The translations under genes and the position numbers were made by a program. A stretch of 64,000 nt of DNA from Cupriavidus respiraculi (GTDB lineage Bacteria; Pseudomonadota; Gammaproteobacteria; Burkholderiales; Burkholderiaceae): contig NZ_CAJZAH010000001.1 in NCBI RefSeq assembly GCF_914271545.1, forward strand, positions 1,550,001 to 1,614,000. Reading direction: 5' to 3'. Below, piece after piece: positions 33,122 through 42,007 of this stretch. Below the pieces are notes generated by a model. It had not been told where the DNA came from. It saw nothing but the letters and a program-made list of their open reading frames with translations, and searched no databases. Each line of letters starts with the position of its first letter. The stretch's first letter is position 1.

Positions 33122-33886
33122 TCAGCGCCGCATGCTGGCGATTGCGCTCAGGGCGTCGCGCATGCCGCCCTGACTCAGTTGCCGGATGCTCAACTGCTGA
33201 ACGTGCAACGTGATACTGGTCTGGTTCAATACGTGCTGCGCATCGCCGGTGATGCGCGCGACCTGTATCAGTCCGCCGGCCTGCGCGCGCTGGATGGCCT
33301 GGCCGGCCGGCGATTCGATCGCCAGCTCGACCCCGCCGGCGGGCCCGATGCCGGCGCTGGCGGTCATGCCATTGCCTTGCGCGACCTGCGGCGCGGGACT
33401 GTGTGCAACGACGGCGGGTGGTGGCGCCGTGGTCGCCGCGATCGTGCCGGCATTGCCGGCGGTATTGCCATCGCCCGCGATCTGCGCGACCTGGCCCACG
33501 CCGTCGACACGCATCTGCGAGCTCGCAGCGCCGCCGTTGCCGGTCACCGGCGCATTTCCCAGCGCCTCCACGCGAGCGGAAAGATTCGCGGAGACCTGCG
33601 CCATCGCGCGGTCCACCGCGAGCCCCGCGGCGCTCACGCTGGCCGCCGCCGTGGCAATGGCCCTGTCGTTCTGCCAGCGCGACATCATTTCCACCATGAA
33701 GCCGCTGACGAGGCTGGCGCCGAGAAACTTCCCGCGGGCAAGCGCCAGTTCCTCGTCGGGCACCAGTTCGGCATGCACCGGGAGCACATCGTCATCGACC
33801 CGCGTGTCGGCGCGGGCCCAGCCCAACGTCCAGGCCTGGGCGATGGCAAGACAGGCCACGCATGCCATGCGGATCCGGAGGTCCAT
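33122..33886 (-). CDS. Fap-like accessory exported protein (FapE position)
   Basis: A 254-residue exported protein with a signal peptide (MACVACLAIAQAWTLGWARA). A conserved-looking segment follows (LALARGKFLGASLVSGFMVEMMSRWQN), then an Ala/Gly-rich region with GDGNTAGNAG and a C-terminal beta-prone part. The RGK...SGF...W-QN pattern recalls the segment shared by Fap proteins around strand-rich domains, but I rely mainly on position: it lies between the C39 peptidase and the barrel, as fapE does. ATG at 33886 starts one base after the peptidase stop, so translation is coupled. Confidence 0.62.
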   Translation of the reverse strand: MDLRIRMACVACLAIAQAWTLGWARADTRVDDDVLPVHAELVPDEELALARGKFLGASLVSGFMVEMMSRWQNDRAIATAAASVSAAGLAVDRAMAQVSANLSARVEALGNAPVTGNGGAASSQMRVDGVGQVAQIAGDGNTAGNAGTIAATTAPPPAVVAHSPAPQVAQGNGMTASAGIGPAGGVELAIESPAGQAIQRAQAGGLIQVARITGDAQHVLNQTSITLHVQQLSIRQLSQGGMRDALSAIASMRR

Positions 33887-33887
33887 G

Positions 33888-34586
33888 TCAGAACAAGTCC
33901 ATTCGCTGGAGGCCGAAGTCCAGCGCGGCGGGCACCATGCCGGCCGCGACCGCGGCGTTCGAGCGATCGCGCAGCGCCGGGGTGGCGATGTCGAGCAGGG
34001 GCGAGGCCGGATCGAAGGGACGCCCGACGATGGCGAATACCAGGCCGTTCCAGTTGGCCGCGAATTCCTCCTCGGGAACGATGCGGTTGCCCAGCGCCGG
34101 ATCGGCGACGAATACGCGGCCGGCGATGGCCTTGCGTACCACCACGAAATGCAGATAGCCGTTGACATCGAGCAGCGCGATCACCGGGATCCGCAGTTGC
34201 CGCAGCGCGGTGTAGTCGACGCGAAAGCCCCTGCCGCGCAGGCCCAGTGTCTCGACGTAGTTGCGCATGTCGAGCATCGAGAAGCCATGGCGGGCCACGA
34301 TGTCCGGGTCCGCCACGCGTAGCATGTCTTCCACGATGCGCGGTTCGCTCAGCGCGATGCCGTAGCCATAGCGCAGCAGCGTGCCGACGGCCGCGGCGCC
34401 GCAGCTGAAATCGAGTTGCTGGCGCATGACGTTCTGGTAGCGCATCTCCAGCATGCTGCGCACCGGCTTTCTGAGCATGGCCTGGCCGTCCAGGTTCAAC
34501 GTCATGCCCGTCTGCGCATGGCCGGCCGTGGCGGCGCAAAGCGCGGCCGCGAGGCACGCCGCCACGGCATGCACGTTCGCGCTCAT
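33888..34586 (-). CDS. Periplasmic C39 peptidase (FapD-type)
   Basis: A 232-residue papain-like double-glycine peptidase. A signal peptide (to about AGHAQ, residue 25) places the C39 domain in the periplasm, unlike ABC-fused bacteriocin peptidases. The oxyanion Gln is at 56, the catalytic Cys at 62 (QQLDFSCGAAAVGTLL), His at 146 (GYLHFVVV) and Asp at 162 (ADPALGN), all intact. FapD has this architecture and is needed for Fap fibre formation. It lies between the repeat-bearing secreted proteins and the fapE/fapF-like genes. ATG at 34586 begins the signal peptide; the RBS is weak. Confidence 0.85.
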   Translation of the reverse strand: MSANVHAVAACLAAALCAATAGHAQTGMTLNLDGQAMLRKPVRSMLEMRYQNVMRQQLDFSCGAAAVGTLLRYGYGIALSEPRIVEDMLRVADPDIVARHGFSMLDMRNYVETLGLRGRGFRVDYTALRQLRIPVIALLDVNGYLHFVVVRKAIAGRVFVADPALGNRIVPEEEFAANWNGLVFAIVGRPFDPASPLLDIATPALRDRSNAAVAAGMVPAALDFGLQRMDLF

Positions 34587-34661
34587 GCGGGCACCCCCGA
34601 GCGGGCCCATGCCGCGCCGCGGCGCGGGCGATGGCGCCAGCGTCCGCACTGGGCGCGGCGC

Positions 34662-35453
34662 TCAGCGTGCCGAGTTGGAGATGGCCAGGCCATTGCTCTG
34701 CGCATTGCCTACCCCCGCGCCGATATTGATGCCGATATTGCCGCGCGCGCCGGCCAGCGAGAAGCCGTTCATCACGGCGTTGTTGACCGGCACGCAGCCG
34801 CAATCGGGCAGGCCATTGCCCGAGGTGGACTGTTCGCTGATGGCGGCGGCCCTGGCCGCGACGCCGACCGGACCGCGGCCCGTGCCACCGGTGTTGACCG
34901 ACGCCGCCAGCCCGTTGCCCTGCAGATTGCCGGCGCCGGCCGCGATATTGACGCCGACGTTGCCCGTGGCGCCCTGCAGCATCGCGTCGCCCATCGCCGC
35001 ATGGTTGCCGGTGAAGATGCCGGCCAGGGTGGTGGTGTTGCCGGTGGTGTCCTGTCGCGACAGCACCTGTGCGGAGGCGAACACCGCGTGCGCGTCGATG
35101 GTGGCCAACGCAGCCTGGTTGGTCTGCCCATTGCCCGCGCCGGCCGCGAGGTTGACGCCGATATTGCCCTGCGCGCCGAACAGCGCCGCGTTGCCGCCGA
35201 TCGCGCTGTTCAGGCCGGCGCCGATGGCGTTGTCCTGCGCCTGCTGGTCGCTCTCGACCGTGGCGCCTGACTGCGACTGGAACTCGATCCACCCCGCGGC
35301 AAGCCCGAAGCCCTTGACGTAGATATCGTTGCTGATCGCGCCCGGCTGCGAGATCTCGGCATCGTCCATGCGGCTGAGGTGACCGAAGCTGGTTGCCAGC
35401 GTGCCGGTGGAGAAGGTGGCGATGGCCGCCAGGGCCAGTATTTTCGCTTTCAT
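34662..35453 (-). CDS. Fap-like amyloid subunit with three imperfect repeats
   Basis: A 263-residue secreted protein. The signal peptide is MKAKILALAAIATFSTGTLA. Three repeats begin at residues 96, 164 and 238: GNIGVNLAAGAGNGQTNQAA, GNVGVNIAAGAGNLQGNGLA and GNIGINIGAGVGNAQSNGLA. They fit G-V-N-x-A-A-G-x-x-N-x-Q-x-N, the motif of the amyloid repeats of FapB/FapC. Linkers of about 50 residues separate them. A C-x-C lies at 218-220, where FapC has a C-x-x-C near its C-terminus. ATG at 35453 follows AAGGAG. It is probably the main fibre subunit, by repeat quality and by its position just before the peptidase gene. Confidence 0.8.
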   Translation of the reverse strand: MKAKILALAAIATFSTGTLATSFGHLSRMDDAEISQPGAISNDIYVKGFGLAAGWIEFQSQSGATVESDQQAQDNAIGAGLNSAIGGNAALFGAQGNIGVNLAAGAGNGQTNQAALATIDAHAVFASAQVLSRQDTTGNTTTLAGIFTGNHAAMGDAMLQGATGNVGVNIAAGAGNLQGNGLAASVNTGGTGRGPVGVAARAAAISEQSTSGNGLPDCGCVPVNNAVMNGFSLAGARGNIGINIGAGVGNAQSNGLAISNSAR

Positions 35454-35470
35454 GGAGGTCTCCTTCCTTC

Positions 35471-36070
35471 TCAGAACGCCGTGCCGGCGGGGGGACGCAG
35501 CACGAATACGTTGAACGACGCGTTGCCCGAGCCGGCCGCCTGATTGAGCTGGACCACGCCTGACACATCGCGATAGGCGCGCGGGTCGACCGTGGCCTCG
35601 CGCCGGCCGGGCCGCGAGGCCGGCAACTGGCTGGCGCCGCCGTGTGCCGCCGCGGTGGCCAGCAGGCCGTCGGACGCCAGTTCCACCGTGGCCACGGCCC
35701 CGGGCGCGATCGCCACCGCATTGGCTTGCAGGTTGCCGTTGCCGCTGGCGAGGTTGGCGCCCAGCAGGCCGCTGGCGCCGGTGAAGACGCCCTGGCCGAT
35801 ATGGCTGGCCGCGTCGTGCGCGGGCGCGACCGCACCGGCGTGCTGCGAGACCCGGGCAGCCGCCGTGCCCGATGGCGCCAGCGCGGCCTGGTTGCTCTGG
35901 GCGTTGCCGCTGCCCGCGGCCGCGTTGACGGCGGCGCGGCCGGCGACACCCTGCAGCGCGAAGTCGCCGATGCCGCTCGCCATCTCGCCGTATTGGCCGA
36001 GACATGGCGAGCACGCCATGGCCAGGCCGAGGGACAGCGCGGCGGCCGGGCCGTCGCGACGGGCGCTCAC
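35471..36070 (-). CDS. Fap-like minor amyloid subunit / nucleator
   Basis: A 199-residue secreted protein with a signal peptide (hydrophobic AAALSLGLAMACSPCLG) and three repeats of the same kind, more degenerate: GRAAVNAAAGSGNAQSNQAA near residue 44, GLLGANLASGNGNLQANAVA near 101 and GVVQLNQAAGSGNASFNVFV near 171. FapB, the presumed nucleator, carries the same repeats as FapC in the canonical system, so this is the likely counterpart. GTG at 36070 overlaps the stop of the preceding gene (GTGA), so the two are coupled. The final repeat ends only 9 residues from the C-terminus. Confidence 0.75.
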   Translation of the reverse strand: MSARRDGPAAALSLGLAMACSPCLGQYGEMASGIGDFALQGVAGRAAVNAAAGSGNAQSNQAALAPSGTAAARVSQHAGAVAPAHDAASHIGQGVFTGASGLLGANLASGNGNLQANAVAIAPGAVATVELASDGLLATAAAHGGASQLPASRPGRREATVDPRAYRDVSGVVQLNQAAGSGNASFNVFVLRPPAGTAF

Positions 36071-36624
36071 GGCGTTGCTCCCGCACCGGCCGCCAGTGGG
36101 GCCAGCGAACGCATCAGCGCACCGGTCATCGCGCCCGTCGCCTGGGTGACATGCGACGCCACGCCGGTGGTCACCGCGCCGGCACTGGCGGGGCTCGCGG
36201 GCAGTGCTTCGTGCCGCGCCGGCGCGGCCGGCGGTGCGGCGCCGGCGGTCAGGGCGGGATGCGATTGGAGTGGGGCGGGGCGCGGGCGGCTGACGGCACC
36301 GGCCAGATCGCCATCCGTCACGCTGTTCACCACCGCATCGACGTTGTGTCCGAACCGTTCGGCGGGGAACGGCTGCACGGCCACGCTTACCGGCATGTCC
36401 TCCGGCGGAACGCCACGATAGGCGACGCGCGGCTCGACGCTTCGCAGAATGACGATATCGCTGGATTGCGCGAATGCGGGAAGGGCAGCAAGGGTGGCGA
36501 CAACAGCTGCGAAACCGATGGCGCCGGACCTGCCAGCCGATGCAGGCGCCGTCGTGCCGTCATTCGCGCAGGCGGACGACGCATGGCTCACCTCACTCGC
36601 GCGTTGTGCAATTCGTCGCGTCAT
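36067..36624 (-). CDS. First gene of the Fap-like operon, exported protein (FapA position)
   Basis: A 185-residue protein with a long basic n-region and then a signal sequence (IGFAAVVATLAALPAFAQ, cleavage near residue 53). A conserved-looking domain follows (SDIVILRSVEPRVAYRGVPPEDMPVSVAVQPFPAERFGHNVDAVV, quoted in part), with an Ala/Pro-rich C-terminus. I do not recognise the domain. It occupies the position of fapA, the periplasmic chaperone-like gene, but homology is not evident. A sigma-54-type promoter lies 28 bases upstream of the ATG, and GGGAGACC is the RBS. Confidence 0.6.
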   Translation of the reverse strand: MTRRIAQRASEVSHASSACANDGTTAPASAGRSGAIGFAAVVATLAALPAFAQSSDIVILRSVEPRVAYRGVPPEDMPVSVAVQPFPAERFGHNVDAVVNSVTDGDLAGAVSRPRPAPLQSHPALTAGAAPPAAPARHEALPASPASAGAVTTGVASHVTQATGAMTGALMRSLAPLAAGAGATP

Positions 36625-36651
36625 TTTTATGGTCTCCCTGCGCCCGGTGCA

Positions 36652-36666
36652 GCGTAAAGCGTGCCA
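36652..36666 (-). promoter_or_regulatory. Sigma-54 (-24/-12) promoter of the Fap-like operon
   Basis: On the minus strand the sequence is TGGCACGCTTTACGC. The -24 half TGGCACG is perfect, and the invariant GG and GC are exactly 10 bases apart; the -12 half reads ACGC in place of TTGC. Transcription would start near 36640, about 16 bases before the first ATG. It fits the sigma-54 activator encoded at the other end of the locus. Confidence 0.78.
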
Positions 36667-37085
36667 GTCGCCGCCAGCCCTTATCCCATGCGGCTTTCGC
36701 GAAAAGAGAGGAACTTTAGGAATGCGTCAGATACGGTTGCGCGACCATTCTGTTGCGGTGCTGAAACCTCTGTCGTGTTGTACCGGCTTCGCGTGGGGAG
36801 CGTGCCCGGACGGGCGGGCCATGCAAGCCAATAGCGGAAGGCGGGAATGGGCCGAGGGCCCGCGCCGCCCGCAACGTTGCAGGCATGTTACCGGCGCGAT
36901 GCAACCGTCGCCCGGTGTCGCGCAAACGACGGTGCGTGGCGCGGCCGGACGGTACAGCAGGGTGGTAGAGCGAAGCGGCAGGGACGGAGGAGCGAAGCCG
37001 GGAGCGGTCAACGGTCGTCGAGCCGCACGCAGAATCGGGTACGCTCCGGTGCACTCTCGCTGCGCTGGACGCTGTGCCGCGCGGC
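36667..37085. other. Gap upstream of the Fap-like operon
   Basis: 420 bases with no supported gene. It should hold the upstream activator sites for the sigma-54 promoter, which I could not identify as a clear inverted repeat, and it contains one perfect iteron (37028-37043). Confidence 0.45.
37028..37043 (-). repeat. Isolated RepA-type iteron, perfect copy
   Basis: CGTACCCGATTCTGCG on the minus strand, in the gap between the small lipoprotein gene and the Fap-like operon promoter. Confidence 0.85.
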
Positions 37086-37262
37086 CTATTTGCTCTTGTC
37101 GCCCGGGACGGTGGCCTGCGGCGCTTCCTTGCCGGTGCCGCTCATCGGCACGCTGTCGCCGGAGATGGGCTTGGGTCCGGGCTGGCTGCGCTCGCAGCCG
37201 GCGCTTGCCAGTAACAGGGCGGTGGCCAGCGCGGCCACCGGCAGGCGTCCAATCGATGTCAT
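37086..37262 (-). CDS. Small putative lipoprotein
   Basis: A 58-residue protein: a signal peptide with lipobox-like L-A-S-A-G-C (Cys about residue 23) followed by a short Pro/Gly/Ser-rich hydrophilic tail ending PGDKSK. The function is unknown. ATG at 37262 follows GGAGG at 10 bases; a GTG two codons upstream is closer to that RBS and equally possible. It stands alone. Confidence 0.6.
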   Translation of the reverse strand: MTSIGRLPVAALATALLLASAGCERSQPGPKPISGDSVPMSGTGKEAPQATVPGDKSK

Positions 37263-37542
37263 GGTCACGTTGCCTCCGACAGAAAACGTTGACGATCTCG
37301 CCGCGAACGCGTGGCGTGCCTCCAGGTACTGTAGCAGTTAGCCGCGCCGGGATGGACTGGCCTTCACTCGCCTTATGGGCGACCGCGCGGTATCCTGACC
37401 ACGGAACCCACGCCTGCGAGGCCATATTGACTATCCACCTGCCAGCCGCCCACGGCGTGCGGATGGGCCGGCACCACAGCCGTCGCAACCGCCGCCCCCG
37501 TCTCGATTCCACGCGCGCCGCGCCACCCGCACGGAGCGTCCC

Positions 37543-38523
37543 ATGAGGCCCGAACATTCCACCCCGGGAGACACCGGCGCCCGCAGCCGTCTCGGGCGCC
37601 TGTTCCCGGACCGCCACACCCTGAGCCGTACCGTGCGCGTGGTGGGCGCCGCCTTCAAGTCCTGGTCCGCGCATCGTGCCGCCAGCAAGGGCGCGGCCCT
37701 GTCCTTCTACATGCTGTTTTCGCTGGCGCCGATCCTGGTGCTGGTCATCTCCATCGCGGGGCTGTTCTTCGGCGCCGACGCCGCGCGAGGCGAGATCTTC
37801 TCCCAGCTCGACGGCCTGGTTGGCTCCCAAGGTGCCGCAGCCATCGAGCAGATTCTCGCGGCCACCTACCGCGCCGGCGGCAGCGGTTTCGCCGCCATCG
37901 TGGCCACCGGCATCCTGGTGGTCGGCGCCACCACCGCGTTCGCGGAACTCAAGGCGAGCCTGGACGAGATCTGGGGCATGCCGCAGGAGCAGGCCAGCGG
38001 CTGGGCCTCGCTGCTGCGCACCCGCCTGCTGTCCTTCAGCCTGGTGCTGGTGCTGGCCCTGATGCTGCTGGTGTCGCTGGTCGTCAATGCGGCGCTGGCG
38101 GTGATCACCCGCTTCTGGGGCTCGCTATGGACCTCGTACGAGTGGCTTGCCCCCGTTGCCGATGCGGTATCGAGCGCCTTTTCGCTGGCGGTGGTGACGC
38201 TGTTGTTCGCGGTGGTCTTCAAGATGCTGCCCAATGCGCGGGTGGCGTGGCGCGACGTGGCGATGGGCGCGGTCATCACCGCGGTGCTCTTTTCTGTCGG
38301 CAAGCGGCTGATCGGCATCTACCTGGGTAACAGCGCGGTGGCATCGTCCTATGGCGCCGCGGGCTCCGTGGTGGCGCTGATGCTGTGGGTGTACTACTCG
38401 GCGCAGATCTTCTTCTTCGGGGCGGAGCTGACGCACCAGTACGCCGTGCAGTTCGGCAGCCTGCGCAATCGCCAGGCGACGGTGGCGGGCGCCGCGCGCG
38501 CCGCCGATGCCGTGAACCGGTAG
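37543..38523 (+). CDS. YihY/BrkB-family inner-membrane protein
   Basis: A 326-residue membrane protein of the YihY/virulence-factor BrkB family. Recognisable blocks are KGAALSFYMLFSLAPILVLVI near residue 48, ELKASLDEIWGMP and the C-terminal GSVVALMLWVYYSAQIFFFGAELTHQYA (quoted in part). About six transmembrane helices are predicted by eye. The function of the family is not settled. ATG at 37543 is the first Met of the frame that fits. It is followed by prfC on the same strand after 134 bases. Confidence 0.9.
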   Translation: MRPEHSTPGDTGARSRLGRLFPDRHTLSRTVRVVGAAFKSWSAHRAASKGAALSFYMLFSLAPILVLVISIAGLFFGADAARGEIFSQLDGLVGSQGAAAIEQILAATYRAGGSGFAAIVATGILVVGATTAFAELKASLDEIWGMPQEQASGWASLLRTRLLSFSLVLVLALMLLVSLVVNAALAVITRFWGSLWTSYEWLAPVADAVSSAFSLAVVTLLFAVVFKMLPNARVAWRDVAMGAVITAVLFSVGKRLIGIYLGNSAVASSYGAAGSVVALMLWVYYSAQIFFFGAELTHQYAVQFGSLRNRQATVAGAARAADAVNR

Positions 38524-38657
38524 AATAGCCGCCCATTCCCCCGTGGCGTCCGTCCGCGAGGCGCGCCACCGTCACGGCCGCCCGCAGCCCGGCGCTGGCT
38601 CCCGCCAGCGCGTGCGCCCGGGTTCGATCCATCCGCTGTCTGCCGAATTCCACCGCC

Positions 38658-40232
38658 GTGAGCCCGCTCGTTTCCGAAATTGCGCGTCGTCGCACCTTTG
38701 CCATCATTTCCCACCCCGATGCGGGCAAGACGACGCTCACCGAGAAGCTGCTGTGGTTCGGCGGCGCGATCCAGGTAGCGGGCGAAGTGCGGGCACGCAA
38801 GGCCGACCGCCACGCCACCTCAGACTGGATGGAGCTGGAAAAGCAGCGCGGCATCTCGGTCACCTCGTCGGTGATGCAGTTCCCGTACCGCGAGAACATC
38901 GTGAACCTGCTCGATACGCCGGGCCACGAGGACTTCTCCGAAGACACCTACCGCACGCTGACCGCGGTCGACTCGGCCGTCATGGTGATCGACTCGGTCA
39001 ACGGCGTGGAGGCGCAGACCATCAAGCTGCTGAACGTCTGCCGGCTGCGCGATACGCCCATCCTGACCTTCATCAACAAGCTGGACCGCGAAGGGCGCTC
39101 GCCGATCGAGCTGCTCGACGAAATCGAGGACGTGCTCAAGATCCAGTGCGCGCCGATGACGTGGCCCATCGGCATGGGCAAGTCGTTCCGCGGCGTGTAC
39201 CACCTGATCGACGACCGGGTGCAGCTGTTCGACCCGCGCGGCGAGAAGGGCACCTCGGCGATGGTCGACGGACTGGACAACCCGGAACTGGACCGCCTGC
39301 TGGGCAGCCAGGCCGAGGAACTGCGCATCGAGATCGAACTGGTGCGCGGCGCCTCGCATGCGTTCGACAAGGAAGCGTTCCTTGCCGGCAAGCAGACGCC
39401 GGTGTATTTCGGCTCGGCCATCAACAACTTCGGCGTGCAGTCGCTGCTCGACGCGCTGTGCGACCTGTCGCCGCCGCCGCAGCCGCGCAATACCGAAAGC
39501 CGGCCGGTGCAGCCGGAGGAAGCCAAGCTGACCGGCTTCGTGTTCAAGATCCAGGCCAACATGGACCCCCGCCATCGCGACCGCATCGCCTTCGTGCGGC
39601 TGTGCTCGGGCCGCTTCGAACGGGGCATGAAGCTGCTGCACGTGTCGGCGGGAAAGACGGTGGCCATCAACAACGCCATTACCTTCATGGCGCAGGATCG
39701 CAACACCGCCGAGGAGGCTTACGCCGGGGACATCATCGGCGTGCCCAACCACGGCACCATCCGCCTGGGCGACGTCTTTACCGAGGGTGAGGCCCTCAAG
39801 TTCACCGGCATCCCGTCATTCGCGCCGGAATTCTTCCGCCGCGCGCGGCTGAACAACCCGCTGAAGGTCAAGCAATTGCAGAAGGGCCTGCAGCAACTGG
39901 CCGAAGAGGGGGCGACGCAGATGTTCCGCCCGATCGCGTCCAACGACCTCGTGCTTGGCGCGGTCGGGATCCTGCAGTTCGACGTGGTGGCGCACCGGCT
40001 GGAGCACGAGTACGGCGTCGATGCCATCTTCGAGTCGCACGAGTGCGCCACCGCCCGCTGGCTCAAGGGCGATCCTGCCGAGATCGAGAAGTTGATCGAG
40101 AAGGCCGGCCACAACGTCGCGCTCGACGGCGCGGGCGACCACGTCTATCTGGCGCCGAGCATGGTCAATCTGCGGCTTACGCAGGAGCGCTTCCCCAATC
40201 TCCAGTTCATGGAGACGCGCGAGATCGTCTGA
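38658..40232 (+). CDS. prfC: Peptide chain release factor 3
   Basis: A 524-residue GTPase that removes RF1/RF2 from the ribosome after termination. The G1 motif is SHPDAGKTT near residue 19. The switch-I region is [19 protein letters not shown]3 DTPGHEDF and G4 NKLDRE. The C-terminal domain III block includes [16 protein letters not shown]. The length is typical of RF3. GTG at 38658 gives the family N-terminus ([21 protein letters not shown]). A GNRA-loop hairpin (40247-40264) follows the stop codon. Confidence 0.95.
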   Translation: MSPLVSEIARRRTFAIISHPDAGKTTLTEKLLWFGGAIQVAGEVRARKADRHATSDWMELEKQRGISVTSSVMQFPYRENIVNLLDTPGHEDFSEDTYRTLTAVDSAVMVIDSVNGVEAQTIKLLNVCRLRDTPILTFINKLDREGRSPIELLDEIEDVLKIQCAPMTWPIGMGKSFRGVYHLIDDRVQLFDPRGEKGTSAMVDGLDNPELDRLLGSQAEELRIEIELVRGASHAFDKEAFLAGKQTPVYFGSAINNFGVQSLLDALCDLSPPPQPRNTESRPVQPEEAKLTGFVFKIQANMDPRHRDRIAFVRLCSGRFERGMKLLHVSAGKTVAINNAITFMAQDRNTAEEAYAGDIIGVPNHGTIRLGDVFTEGEALKFTGIPSFAPEFFRRARLNNPLKVKQLQKGLQQLAEEGATQMFRPIASNDLVLGAVGILQFDVVAHRLEHEYGVDAIFESHECATARWLKGDPAEIEKLIEKAGHNVALDGAGDHVYLAPSMVNLRLTQERFPNLQFMETREIV

Positions 40233-40246
40233 CGGGGCGGCCGCGA

Positions 40247-40264
40247 GGCGCCGGCAACGGCGCC
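40247..40264 (+). terminator. Short GC hairpin after prfC
   Basis: GGCGCCG and CGGCGCC pair around the tetraloop GCAA, 15 bases after the stop codon. There is no T-tract, so it is only a possible terminator. Confidence 0.4.
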
Positions 40265-40395
40265 CGCCGGCGCGTGCGCTAGAATCGCCACTTCCGCGCG
40301 CCGCCAGCCGGCCTTCGCCCCCGTGGCGATCCAAGAGCCGACGGCCGGGCCCGGCCCCAGCCGTCACCGCGCGGCGCACCTCCTCCCGAACGCCC

Positions 40396-41649
40396 ATGTC
40401 CTCCCCTGCCACCGTGCCGGCGCCCGAGTCCGACGCCGTCTTCCGCGATCCCGCCTTTCGCCTGTTCTGGTGCGCCCGCCTGTGCACCACCATCGGTTAC
40501 CAGATCTTCACGGTGGCGGTCGGCTGGCAGATGTATGACCTGACCCGCGACCCGCTGATGCTGGGCATGGTCGGGCTGGTGCAGTTCCTGCCGTCGGTCG
40601 CGCTGCTGCTGCTGTCGGGCCATGTGGCCGACCGCTTCGATCGCCGCCGCATCGTGCGGGTTTGCCAGATCGGCGAGGGCATCATCGCCGCCTCGATGGC
40701 GGTGGCGAGCCTCACAGGCTGGATCACGCCGGAGCACCTGTTCCTCTTCGTCGCGCTGATCGGCGCCACCCGCGCCTTCGAGACCCCGACGCTGCAGGCG
40801 CTATTGCCCAGCGTGGTGACGCCGCGCCAGCTGGCCGGGGCGGTGGCGCTGTCCAGTTCCGCGACGCAGGCGGCCATCATCATCGGCCCGGCGCTGGGCG
40901 GCTTCGCCTACGTGGCCGGCGCCGGGGTGGTCTACGCGATCAGCGCCACGCTGTTCCTGACCGCCGCCGTGCTGATCACGCTGCTCAAGCTGCGCCAGGC
41001 GCCGCAGCGGCTCACCGCGCCGGTCAGCGTCTCGACGCTGTTCGCCGGCTTCTCGTATATCCGCGGGCGGCCGGTGCTGCTGGGCGCGATCTCGCTGGAC
41101 CTGTTCGCGGTCCTGCTCGGCGGCGCGACCGCGCTGCTGCCGCTGTATGCGCGCGACATCCTGCATACCGGTCCGTGGGGCCTGGGCCTGCTGCGCTCGT
41201 CGCCGGCCATCGGCGCGCTGGCCACGGCGCTGTGGATCGCGCGCCATCCGCTGCGGCAGCGGGTCGGGCGCACCATGTTCGGCGCGGTCGCGCTGTTCGG
41301 CCTGGCGACCATGGTGTTCGGCGTGTCCAGCTCGCTGCCGCTGTCGATGGCGGCCCTGGTGGTATTGGGCGCCTCGGACATGATCAGCGTGGTGGTGCGC
41401 TCGACGCTGGTCCAGCTCGATACGCCCGACGACATGCGTGGGCGCGTGGGCGCCGTCAATTCCGTCTTTATCGGCGCCTCGAACCAGCTTGGCGAATTCG
41501 AATCCGGCGTGACCGCGGCGCTGTTCGGCCCGGTCGGCGCGGTATTGCTGGGCGGCATCGGCACCCTGGTGATCGTCGGAGTGTGGATTCGTCTCTTTCC
41601 GAGCCTCTATGCGCGGGACAGGCTCCATGAGCCGCCTGTGACGGTGTAA
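40396..41649 (+). CDS. MFS transporter, EntS/DHA3-type exporter
   Basis: A 417-residue major-facilitator protein with 12 predicted helices. It opens with FRLFWCARLCTTIGYQIFTVAVGWQMYDLT and has the loop 2-3 motif GHVADRFDRRRIV, a variant of the MFS signature. It resembles the DHA3 group (EntS and similar exporters), which expel siderophores or drugs. No siderophore genes are nearby, so the substrate is unknown. ATG at 40396 is supported by the family start. The downstream gap carries one iteron. Confidence 0.87.
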   Translation: MSSPATVPAPESDAVFRDPAFRLFWCARLCTTIGYQIFTVAVGWQMYDLTRDPLMLGMVGLVQFLPSVALLLLSGHVADRFDRRRIVRVCQIGEGIIAASMAVASLTGWITPEHLFLFVALIGATRAFETPTLQALLPSVVTPRQLAGAVALSSSATQAAIIIGPALGGFAYVAGAGVVYAISATLFLTAAVLITLLKLRQAPQRLTAPVSVSTLFAGFSYIRGRPVLLGAISLDLFAVLLGGATALLPLYARDILHTGPWGLGLLRSSPAIGALATALWIARHPLRQRVGRTMFGAVALFGLATMVFGVSSSLPLSMAALVVLGASDMISVVVRSTLVQLDTPDDMRGRVGAVNSVFIGASNQLGEFESGVTAALFGPVGAVLLGGIGTLVIVGVWIRLFPSLYARDRLHEPPVTV

Positions 41650-42007
41650 GCGCCGGGCTGGCCGGGCGCGTCGCGCGGCCAGCGAGACCGGAGCGTACCC
41701 AATTCTGCGTGGCCCCGAGGCCCCCCGCGCCAGACCCGCCCGGGCGCGGCGGCCCCCGTTACCGGAATAAATTGCCCGCCCGCGGGCCCTTGCCCCGCAA
41801 CGGCTGGCGCCGATGGCGCACGGCTGCGTGCCGTCCGGCGCGGAACCCATCCCGTTGCCCCGTGGTCCTGAAGGTATCCCCATTTCAAAGCCAATGTAGG
41901 CGTCGTCCGACAAGCCGTCGGCGCCGCGCGGGCAGACGCGCGCCGGTTGTCATGCGATAACGGAAAGCCGCCAAGCCTGCCCCTGCAGGCAAAGGAGCAA
42001 CTTTTCG
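41650..42007. other. Gap before the NAGGN operon
   Basis: 358 bases with no supported gene. It contains a perfect iteron at 41694-41709 and must hold the osmotically regulated promoter of the following operon. No clear -10/-35 pair stood out. AAAGGAGC precedes the asnO start. Confidence 0.45.
41694..41709 (+). repeat. Isolated RepA-type iteron, perfect copy
   Basis: CGTACCCAATTCTGCG, 45 bases after the MFS gene stop codon and 300 bases before asnO. Confidence 0.85.
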
